From contig SOKG01000187.1 in NCBI GenBank assembly GCA_004376205.1, forward strand, positions 1 to 7,044: DNA of 7,044 bases. Direction: 5' to 3'. The stretch is from Dehalococcoidia bacterium. Its GTDB lineage: Bacteria; Chloroflexota; Dehalococcoidia; SZUA-161. Positions 1 to 5,151 of the stretch are shown in pieces. The notes below the pieces were generated by a model. The model did not search any database and was not told where the DNA came from. It saw only the letters and a program-made list of their open reading frames with translations. Position 1 is the stretch's first letter; every line of letters begins with the position of its first letter. The position numbers and the translations under genes are program-made.

Positions 1-40
1 AACCGCTAGGTTGTAGGTTCGAATCCTGCTCGGGGAGCCA
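1..40 (+). tRNA. tRNA-Asn (GTT), 3' part only
   Basis: The 40 bases fit the 3' part of a tRNA: two last anticodon-loop bases (AA), a 5-base anticodon-stem strand (CCGCT), a 5-base variable loop (AGGTT), a T arm with stem GTAGG/CCTGC around the loop TTCGAAT, a 7-base acceptor strand (TCGGGGA), discriminator G and encoded CCA. The anticodon lies outside the window. Asn is inferred from the acceptor sequence, the G discriminator and the AA after the expected GTT anticodon, which match common bacterial tRNA-Asn genes. The tRNA class is near certain, the amino acid less so. The recombinase frame on the other strand runs through the whole fragment, as expected if this tRNA 3' end is an integration site. 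Confidence 0.88.
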
Positions 41-1341
41 TTCTGTATAAAAGGTAAAACTCCCATCGTCTCCATAGGTGGGCTGTCAGGCAGTATCGGG
101 ATAGTGTAGATAACCTTCACTTCCGAGTTCCCCACTTCAATCCTCTCCACAAATGATTTCAGAAACGCTTTCTGCTCCACTATCTCGGACTCCTCAAGTA
201 GCCACTTCAGGTCTTTCACGTATGCCCTGATGACATCGGGGTCGGCAGGCTCGATAGTGCGGTAGCACAGGGCTTCTTCAGCCTCTGCCTTCGCCTGCTG
301 AAGTTCCTCCTTCTTCTGAAAGAGGGCCTTTATCCGCGGGGCCAGCACCCCGCCCTCAAATTCTCCGGTTTCCAGGGCGTCGTAAAGCTTCCCCAGCCTG
401 TTGTCGGTCTCTGCTATCTGAGCCTCAAGGAGCTCAAGCCTCTCCCTCTCCTCGTCGCATGTCTGGGCCAGTTCCTCATTTGTCAGCCTCACCAATTCCT
501 CAAGGTTATCCTCGGTCAGGATATACTTCCTGATTCTGCCAACGACGAACTGCTCGATTCTATCCTTGGGCAGGAGTGGAGTATGGCAAACTTCCCTACC
601 CTTTCTGCGGGCATTGCCGCACATGTAGTAGAAAAACCTCCCTGACTTCACGGCATGGCCTATCATGGCTGTGTCGCACTCGTTACAGCGGATCATCCCA
701 CTCAGGATGTATTCGCTGTGGACCACCCTGGGGTGAGTTACTCTGGGAGCCCGCGCAGCTAGCTTTGCCTGGGTCTGGTCGAAGGTATCTCGGTCAACGA
801 TGGCAGGCCAGGCCCCTTCTACGCGAACCGGAGGACGTCTGTCGCTTGCGCCAATCTGCCTTTTCTTCCGCTTATCCCAAACCAGCACCCCTGCATATGT
901 CTCGTTGCGGAGAACGTTGCGCACTGAAGTGGTGCCCCACTTCTTGCCTGTCCTGGTGGTCAATCCATCACGGTTGAGACTCTTAACGATCTCCTTGAGC
1001 CCTTGACCCGATATGCACTCCCTGAATATTCTCTTCACAACCAGGGCTGTTGCCGGGTCAGGCTCGAGCTTACTCCTCTGGATCTCTCCCTCTTGTACCT
1101 TCACTCCTCTATAACCATAGGGAATATGACCGCCAGTATAGAAGCCCCTAGATGCGCTCTCCCTCATGCCTCTCACCACATCCTAGGAAAGGTTAGCCGA
1201 GTAGAACTCGTCAATAACCTCGATAATACCTTCAAGCAGCCTCCCCGAGGGCGTATCTTCCACAGGCTCGTTGATGGAGACGACCTGGATGCCCTGCTTT
1301 CTGAGCAGCGACTTGTTCACTTGGCTAGCCTCGCTGGTTTT
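1..1341 (-). pseudogene. Large serine recombinase (site-specific integrase), truncated, with an internal TAG
   Basis: Read on the - strand, this frame is open from 1341 to the window edge except for one TAG at 1183-1185. Before the TAG lie 52 codons of the end of a resolvase catalytic domain (SLLRKQGIQVVSINEPVEDT, then GRLLEGIIEVIDEFYSANLS). After it come DVVRGMRES, a Recombinase domain (about 1150-880, with GFYTGGHIPYGY and TTSVRNVLRNETYAGVLVW), a zinc-ribbon with Cys codons at 685-687, 676-678, 619-621 and 586-588, and a Glu/Leu-rich coiled-coil stretch around 490-350. Relatives have Gln or Glu where the TAG stands. Large serine recombinases insert or excise mobile DNA using an N-terminal serine nucleophile. 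That part is missing here: another stop (1342-1344) closes the frame. The C-terminus (NGSPSRIRTYNLAV) is read from antisense tRNA. The gene is almost certainly inactive as encoded. About 446 codons remain, against roughly 500 or more in the family. Confidence 0.9.
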
Positions 1342-1351
1342 CTACTTTGGA

Positions 1352-1380
1352 TTGAACATAAGGGCGGATTGTTTTGTCAT
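1352..1380 (+). promoter_or_regulatory. Weak candidate promoter for the acetyltransferase gene
   Basis: TTGAAC (1352-1357) and TGTCAT (1375-1380) are 17 bases apart, each matching four of six sigma70 consensus positions. Transcription would begin near 1387, about 25 bases before the acetyltransferase ATG. The stretch lies just past the broken end of the recombinase. The match is poor enough to be chance. Confidence 0.22.
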
Positions 1381-1390
1381 AGTTTGTCAT
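1373..1390. repeat. Tandem direct repeat TTTGTCAT
   Basis: TTTGTCAT occurs at 1373-1380 and again at 1383-1390, separated by two bases, so the copies are 10 bp apart, about one helical turn. It sits between the recombinase remnant and the acetyltransferase. It could be a regulator half-site pair, a junction trace or chance. On the - strand each copy contains an ATG, one of which (1388-1390) opens a short frame resembling a recombinase N-terminus. Confidence 0.4.
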
Positions 1391-1411
1391 TTTTGAAAGA
1401 CAGCGAGAGAG

Positions 1412-1885
1412 ATGGAAAGCAACGCTACTCCAAACAGGGACTTCCCAATCAGTAGGTTAGGAACAGATAAGACAGGCAGCGATTGGTTGGTAGAAGTGTG
1501 CAACTATGGCCCATCTGACCCTTGGGTTATGTTTGCAGCTTGGCCGGCTGATCTTCCAACAAGTCGTCGGGACTATCCGATGGTAGTGGTGAACGTATGG
1601 ATTAAGTCCGGTGTTGCGGCAAAAATAGGTGATATTGAAGTACGTGATCCTTCCCTGGAGAATCGTGGGATTGGCTCTCTGATCCTAGACTTCTTGATTC
1701 GATGGTTGCGGCAAATCGGTATAGTTCGTTTATACGGTGACGTGAGTTCCATGGATTCTAATCATCTCGACAAACTGAAACACTTCTACGAGAAGCATGG
1801 CTTTTACTTCGAGCTGTATCCTCCTGGCGATCCCCGGCTTGCCAAAGACCCAATGACAGTGGGTCGGGTAGAACGGCAACTATGA
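1412..1885 (+). CDS. GNAT-family N-acetyltransferase
   Basis: This 157-residue protein has the shape of a GNAT acyltransferase, an enzyme that moves an acetyl group from acetyl-CoA to an amine. Strands near residues 55-77 (MVVVNVWIKSGVAAKIGDIEV) lead into the acetyl-CoA pyrophosphate loop ENRGIGSLIL (about residues 83-92), a long helix (LDFLIRWLRQIG), a strand RLYGDVS, and the typical late motif HFYEKHGFYFELY. The loop has Glu where the Q/R-x-x-G-x-G/A pattern usually has Gln or Arg. The substrate cannot be told. ATG 1412 is the first start in frame, but the purine-rich stretch before it (gcgagagag) touches it, so ribosome binding is weak. The gene lies head-to-head with the recombinase remnant and may be mobile-element cargo or a host gene at the junction. 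The N-terminal 45 residues match nothing I recognise. Confidence 0.82.
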   Translation: MESNATPNRDFPISRLGTDKTGSDWLVEVCNYGPSDPWVMFAAWPADLPTSRRDYPMVVVNVWIKSGVAAKIGDIEVRDPSLENRGIGSLILDFLIRWLRQIGIVRLYGDVSSMDSNHLDKLKHFYEKHGFYFELYPPGDPRLAKDPMTVGRVERQL

Positions 1886-1948
1886 CCCCCTGAAATTGAC
1901 CGCTAGTCCAAGCCATTGTTGGTCTCCTCGCTTCGGAGCAGCTCTTCA

Positions 1949-1964
1949 AAAAAGGAACCTTTTT
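1949..1964. terminator. Possible weak hairpin terminator after the acetyltransferase gene
   Basis: AAAAAG (1949-1954), loop GAAC and CTTTTT (1959-1964) form a six-pair stem whose 3' arm ends in a T-run. With one G-C pair it is weak; the flanking A- and T-runs could let it act in either direction. It lies about 65 bases after the acetyltransferase stop and before the next promoter. Confidence 0.25.
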
Positions 1965-2014
1965 CGCAAAGCTACACTGCACTCGAACCGCTGCTTTGTG
2001 GAGAGCCGGTGAGA

Positions 2015-2042
2015 TTGACAAACTCTGATCGAGTGGTATCAT
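2015..2042 (+). promoter_or_regulatory. Sigma70-type promoter of the two-module zinc-ribbon gene
   Basis: TTGACA (2015-2020, perfect -35) is followed after 16 bases by TATCAT (2037-2042, five of six -10 positions). The predicted start near 2049 leaves a leader of about 108 bases before the ATG at 2157. An imperfect inverted repeat (GGTTCTAGAAACC, 2043-2055) overlaps the predicted start site and could be an operator. This is the best promoter in the window. Confidence 0.65.
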
Positions 2043-2109
2043 GGTTCTAGAAACCTGTTATAAGTTTGCTATTCCCGAACCTGTTCTATTACCCAGGCAT
2101 TCCCCAGGC

Positions 2110-2159
2110 CATGGATGATCAAACCCTAATCAGGTAGTAAAGAAAGGAGGCCATCCATG
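2110..2159 (+). promoter_or_regulatory. Possible start-codon-sequestering hairpin in the zinc-ribbon gene leader
   Basis: CATGGATG (2110-2117) is the exact reverse complement of CATCCATG (2152-2159), which contains the ATG start (2157-2159). Paired, they make eight Watson-Crick pairs that hide the start codon, with the Shine-Dalgarno sequence AAAGGAGG (2143-2150) inside a 34-base loop. Such a fold could make translation depend on temperature or a bound factor. An eight-base match can also arise by chance and no alignment is available. Confidence 0.35.
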
Positions 2160-2459
2160 AGCTACACGGACAAAACCCTCACTTGCTTGGATTGCGGCAT
2201 AAGCTTCACCTTTAGCGCTTCCGAGCAGGAGTTCTTCGCTTCCAAGGGCTTCACCAATGAGCCAGGGCGTTGTCCTGACTGCCGGGCAGCCAGAAAACAA
2301 CAGCGCGGTGGTGGCTACGGTGGCGGAGGCTACCAACGTCAGAGGGAAATGCATCCGGCCGTCTGCGCCTCTTGTGGCAAAGACTGCCAGGTGCCCTTCG
2401 AGCCCCGAGATGGGCGACCGGTGTACTGCTCTGACTGCTACACCCCTCCAAGGCGATAG
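2157..2459 (+). CDS. Two-module zinc-ribbon protein with a Gly/Tyr/Arg linker
   Basis: A 100-residue protein with two likely zinc-binding modules. The first has C10-x2-C13 and C39-x2-C42, with the aromatic stretch ISFTFSASEQEFFASKGF between, as in the zinc-ribbon family often found in Chloroflexota and other bacteria. The second has C70-x2-C73 and C91-x2-C94 around PFEPRDGRPVYC, a CxxC-type module. Between them, residues 46-63 form a flexible Gly/Tyr/Arg/Gln segment (GGGYGGGGYQRQR) resembling RGG-like RNA-binding tails. C77 is an extra cysteine. Nucleic-acid binding is an inference from composition and from the RRM and helicase genes nearby; the family has no settled function that I know of. 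The start is secure: AAAGGAGG lies six bases before the ATG, and a good promoter precedes it. Confidence 0.85.
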   Translation: MSYTDKTLTCLDCGISFTFSASEQEFFASKGFTNEPGRCPDCRAARKQQRGGGYGGGGYQRQREMHPAVCASCGKDCQVPFEPRDGRPVYCSDCYTPPRR

Positions 2460-2704
2460 ACAACTGAGCAGTGAGCCAGAGCGTTGGCAGAGCACTGCCA
2501 CGCGGAACCACGATGAGGATGATAGGCAGGTGGGAATGGTGCCCGATTCCTCTTTGTTGCCAATCATGCAGTGTGCATCGCAACATTTTCTGCGCTTTTA
2601 CCACTTTTACGCGCTTAGCCCTAAAGTGATCTTGAGTTTATTTGACAGATAACCGATCGCAGTCGTTTGCAGCAGTTTTTCCATTTTATTTAAGGGGGTT
2701 TGAG
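2460..2704. other. Intergenic stretch without a supported gene
   Basis: I see no convincing coding sequence. A hairpin, TGGCAG (2485-2490), loop AGCA, CTGCCA (2495-2500), lies 25 bases after the zinc-ribbon stop. It has no following T-run, so it is at best an mRNA-end stabiliser or a weak terminator. A perfect TTGACA at 2642-2647 has no -10 partner at 16-18 bases. The end of the stretch carries the Shine-Dalgarno sequence of the next gene. Confidence 0.5.
2485..2500 (+). terminator. Short GC-rich hairpin after the zinc-ribbon gene (weak terminator candidate)
   Basis: TGGCAG/CTGCCA makes a six-pair stem with the loop AGCA. It may extend by two C-G pairs past a bulged T. It stands just after the zinc-ribbon stop codon, but CGCGGAACC follows instead of T residues, so classical intrinsic termination is unlikely. 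Confidence 0.25.
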
Positions 2705-2911
2705 ATGGGGAATGAGTGCGAGACAGTTCATGATGACGATTGCAAGCAGTGTATTCATCACTGGTTAATAGATCAGAGGAATTTGGGGGTTTGCAGGAAG
2801 TGCGGAGCGAGTAAGCAGTTTTCCGGTTCGTGGAGCGCCGTGAGCATACAAAAGGCTTGGTGCAATAGGTCTAGTAAGGTGCCACCTAGTGTTCAGGGCG
2901 CCAAAAGCTGA
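2705..2911 (+). CDS. Small zinc-ribbon protein (HHW type), function unknown
   Basis: A 68-residue protein. It has one likely zinc site, C13-x2-C16 and C30-x2-C33, with the spacer IHHWLIDQRNLGV and then GASKQF. The C-x2-C-x-H-H-W ... G-V-C-x-x-C-G layout recurs in short Chloroflexota proteins, as I recall; I know no assigned function. C5 and His9 near the N-terminus could add metal ligands. The start at 2705 is chosen because AAGGGGG (2692-2698) sits six bases before it; a longer frame from 2642 would begin inside a promoter-like TTGACA and lacks such a site. It lies 55 bases before the RRM reading frame on the same strand, so the two may share a transcript. The C-terminal half (Ser/Lys/Val-rich) looks unstructured. 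Confidence 0.72.
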   Translation: MGNECETVHDDDCKQCIHHWLIDQRNLGVCRKCGASKQFSGSWSAVSIQKAWCNRSSKVPPSVQGAKS

Positions 2912-2966
2912 CGTTTCGTCCGCACTGATATGCTAATTGGTCTTTTAGCCCAAAGAAGGGAGCAAT

Positions 2967-3218
2967 TGGAATATCCATGTAGCGAATCTAGCGCGTGAAG
3001 TCACTGAAGAAGAGTTGCGGCGAACCTTTGAACCATTTGGGCAAGTTGCAGCAGTCAGGATAGTCACGGACAGGTACAGCGGCGTATCCAAAGGCTTTGG
3101 CTTCGTAGAGATGTCAGCCAAAGCCGAAGCTCAAGCTGCCATCGAAGGTCTGAACATGAAGGAGTTGGCAGGGCCCACGCTGGATGTCGGTGAAGCACGC
3201 CCTCCTCGTGCAGCATGA
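2967..3218 (+). CDS. Single-RRM RNA-binding protein; normal start codon absent
   Basis: The frame encodes one RNA recognition motif of the bacterial/cyanobacterial Rbp type. The first strand (RNP2) reads NIHVANLA, close to the usual NIYVGNLA; then REVTEEELRRTFEPFGQVAAVRIVTDRY follows the family fold in register, and RNP1 is KGFGFVEM, with the Phe residues that stack on RNA bases. It ends AIEGLNMKELAGPTLDVGEARPP, as complete RRMs do. Relatives begin with Met directly before NIY; here that codon is TGG (2967-2969), although a Shine-Dalgarno-like AAGGGAG (2956-2962) is placed for it. The frame is open from 2949, but no ATG, GTG or TTG occurs before TTG 3015, which would drop RNP2. ATC at 2973 is the only rare start candidate nearby. 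The gene is therefore start-damaged, unusually initiated, or affected by a sequence error. The RRM identity is firm; the start is not. Confidence 0.8.
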   Translation, partial: WNIHVANLAREVTEEELRRTFEPFGQVAAVRIVTDRYSGVSKGFGFVEMSAKAEAQAAIEGLNMKELAGPTLDVGEARPPRAA

Positions 3219-3313
3219 AAAAAGGAGACATTTTATCTGGACCGATTTTTGGGAGCAGGTCATAACAGCTCACTGCGCCCGACCGCAAAGAGCGCGCGTA
3301 TTATGCTCCGGTT

Positions 3314-3333
3314 CTCAAATCTGATGATTTGGG
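3314..3333 (+). other. Hairpin upstream of the helicase gene
   Basis: CTCAAATC (3314-3321), loop TGAT and GATTTGGG (3326-3333) form eight pairs, one a G-T wobble. No T-run follows, so a terminator role is doubtful. It lies between the RRM gene and the -10-like TATAAT at 3359 and could be part of a helicase leader if transcription begins upstream. Confidence 0.35.
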
Positions 3334-3358
3334 TATAGTACTCACATAGTAATCGACA

Positions 3359-3364
3359 TATAAT
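3359..3364 (+). promoter_or_regulatory. Perfect -10 box (TATAAT) without a clear -35
   Basis: TATAAT matches the sigma70 -10 consensus exactly, but no TTGACA-like hexamer lies 16-18 bases upstream and there is no extended TG. A start near 3371 would leave only about 12 leader bases before TTG 3383 and cut into the purine stretch (GAAAGGA, 3366-3372). If this promoter is real, initiation at ATG 3626 becomes more attractive. Confidence 0.3.
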
Positions 3365-3382
3365 TGAAAGGAACAGAAGACA

Positions 3383-4915
3383 TTGCTGCGCAATATCGTC
3401 AAGATAGATCGGGACAAGTTGTCCAACAGCGGGGATGAGCAGGATTCAACATCCCCTCCAAGACAGCCGGACAATGAGGCGGACCTGGGGAAGCCAGGAG
3501 AGCCCAAAGCGCAAGCCGGACGCCTCACCTCTAAACCCTGGGATTACCAACGGAGTCAAAGTCGCAGACAGACAGCCCCCGAAAACAGACCTACTTCGTC
3601 ATCCCCCAAAGAGAGGGCTAAAATCATGCCCGAGACCACATGGGATCCATTGGAGTTTCACGTAGCGCCAGCCAAAGGGAAGACACGCTTCCATGACCTG
3701 GACCTGCCGATCGAGATCATGCATGGGATCTGTGATCTTGGGTTTGAATACTGCACGCCTATCCAGGCCGCGACACTGCCAAAGGCCCTTGCAGGCATGG
3801 ATGTCACAGGCAAGGCACAGACTGGTACCGGCAAGACCGCCGCCTTCTTGATCACCATCCTCACACACTTGATACGCAGGCCGTCAAGCGAGAAACGCCG
3901 ACCCGGTACGCCCCGCGCTCTGATCATGGTTCCCACACGCGAACTGGCTCTGCAGGTCAATAAGGATGCGAGTCTACTGGGGAAATACTGTCGATGCAAG
4001 GTTATTGCCGTGTTCGGCGGGATGGACTACCAGAAACAGAAGCAGATGCTGGCAGAGAGGGTGGTTGATATCGTTGTGGCCACCCCCGGACGGCTGCTGG
4101 ATTTCAAGCGACAGGGTGACGTACACCTGGGCAAAGTCGAGATACTAGTTATCGACGAAGCTGACGAGATGCTCAATAGGGGCTTCATACCCGACATACG
4201 GCAGATTGTACATAGTACCCCGCCCAAGGCGCAGCGGCAGACTATGCTTTTCGGTGCCACGCTCACATCCCAGGTGACCCGGCTTGCCTCGCAGTGGACT
4301 CGCAATCCCGTTACAGTTGAGATCGACCCCGAGCAAGTAGCTGTCGATACCGTCGACCAGGTGTTGTACCTTGTCAGGACCAGGGAAAGGTACACCATCC
4401 TATACAACATGATCACTCAGCAGAACCTCAAGCGGGTTCTTGTTTTCTGCAACCGCCGGGATCAGACTCGCAGACTGGCAGATCGGCTCAGGGCTCATGG
4501 CATCAGTTGCGCCGTACTCTCCGGCGATATCGCTCAAAAGAAGCGAATAAGGACGCTTGAGGATTTCCGTTCGGGCAACATAAGGGTTATGGTAGCCACA
4601 GATGTGGCCGGGCGCGGTATTCACATTGACGACATTAGCCACGTGGTCAACTACAACCTGCCGCTGGACGCGGAGGACTACGTCCATCGCATCGGCCGCA
4701 CCGGCCGGGCCGGTGCCACCGGAGCCTCGGTCGGCTTCGCCACCGAGGATGAGTCTTTCCAGATCCCAGCTATTGAGAAATACCTAGCACAAACACTGCG
4801 CTGTGTGTATCCAGACGATGCATTGCTCACTCCAGTGCCACCCCCCGCGGCGGGCGATTTATCGCAGTCACGACAGCGAGACTCACGGCCAAGGCGTCGT
4901 CGGAGCAACAGGTAA
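3383..4915 (+). CDS. RhlB-like DEAD-box ATP-dependent RNA helicase
   Basis: A 510-residue DEAD-box helicase, which uses ATP to separate short RNA duplexes or remodel RNA-protein complexes. Motifs appear in order: Q motif GFEYCTPIQ (about 120-128), I AQTGTGKT (145-152), Ia PTREL (184-188), Ib TPGR (234-237), II DEAD (258-261), III GAT (291-293), IV VLVFCNRR, V VATDVAGRGIHI (about 404-415) and VI HRIGRTGR (435-442). LSGDIAQKKRIRTLEDF and the ending AIEKYLAQT resemble E. coli RhlB, the RNA-degradosome helicase. The Arg-rich tail (SRPRRRRSNR) probably binds RNA. Motif III normally reads SAT; here Ser is Gly. The TTG start adds 81 polar, likely disordered residues before M82 (ATG 3626), where GAGAGG lies upstream, so the shorter form is possible. 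No RNase E gene is in the window. Family assignment is firm; a degradosome role is inference. Confidence 0.93.
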   Translation: MLRNIVKIDRDKLSNSGDEQDSTSPPRQPDNEADLGKPGEPKAQAGRLTSKPWDYQRSQSRRQTAPENRPTSSSPKERAKIMPETTWDPLEFHVAPAKGKTRFHDLDLPIEIMHGICDLGFEYCTPIQAATLPKALAGMDVTGKAQTGTGKTAAFLITILTHLIRRPSSEKRRPGTPRALIMVPTRELALQVNKDASLLGKYCRCKVIAVFGGMDYQKQKQMLAERVVDIVVATPGRLLDFKRQGDVHLGKVEILVIDEADEMLNRGFIPDIRQIVHSTPPKAQRQTMLFGATLTSQVTRLASQWTRNPVTVEIDPEQVAVDTVDQVLYLVRTRERYTILYNMITQQNLKRVLVFCNRRDQTRRLADRLRAHGISCAVLSGDIAQKKRIRTLEDFRSGNIRVMVATDVAGRGIHIDDISHVVNYNLPLDAEDYVHRIGRTGRAGATGASVGFATEDESFQIPAIEKYLAQTLRCVYPDDALLTPVPPPAAGDLSQSRQRDSRPRRRRSNR

Positions 4916-5151
4916 GGCAAGGCGTAGGGTAGGTGGAATGAAATGCAACCAATTCCCGTGTCCAATGGCTTGTCCTTTCGATCTTTGCTAATTTTGCAAA
5001 TCTTTTACGCGGTAGAGGGTTTTAGCTGCCTTCGGTGTCTATTGGTGGATGAAAAAGCAGGGCTTGCTTCCAAGTAAGGTAAAGTGACCAGAAGATAATC
5101 CCTCATTCGAGACAGAACAGAGGGTAGTGCCAGGGCTGAGAGGTGATAAGG
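4916..5151. other. Intergenic region before typA
   Basis: I find no supported gene, strong terminator or convincing promoter pair. GATAAT at 5094-5099 resembles a -10, but the nearest -35-like TTGCTT (5064-5069) is 24 bases upstream, too far. A long frame on the - strand begins here only as the shadow of typA. The last bases hold the typA ribosome-binding site. Confidence 0.4.
5141..5147 (+). promoter_or_regulatory. Ribosome-binding site that decides the typA start
   Basis: AGGTGAT is a seven-base match to the complement of the 16S rRNA 3' end (anti-Shine-Dalgarno region). It contains the GTG at 5143, so that GTG is more likely part of the binding site than the start. TTG at 5152, four bases after the match, has suitable spacing. 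Confidence 0.65.

Noticed and set aside
1..1345. Second copy of the tRNA 3' end marking the other attachment site
   Set aside because: I looked for another GGTTCGAATCC...GGGGAGCCA copy in the window and did not see one; the far element end is probably outside.
576..1455. Open frames of 68-150 codons on the + strand
   Set aside because: They mirror the recombinase reading frame on the - strand, which has clear domain homology; their translations show no family features.
2642..2647. Perfect TTGACA as a -35 box for the small zinc-ribbon gene
   Set aside because: No -10-like hexamer is found 16-18 bases downstream.
2257..2652. 131-codon + strand frame starting MSQGVVLT
   Set aside because: It overlaps the zinc-ribbon gene in another frame, and the latter has a good promoter, ribosome-binding site and cysteine motifs.
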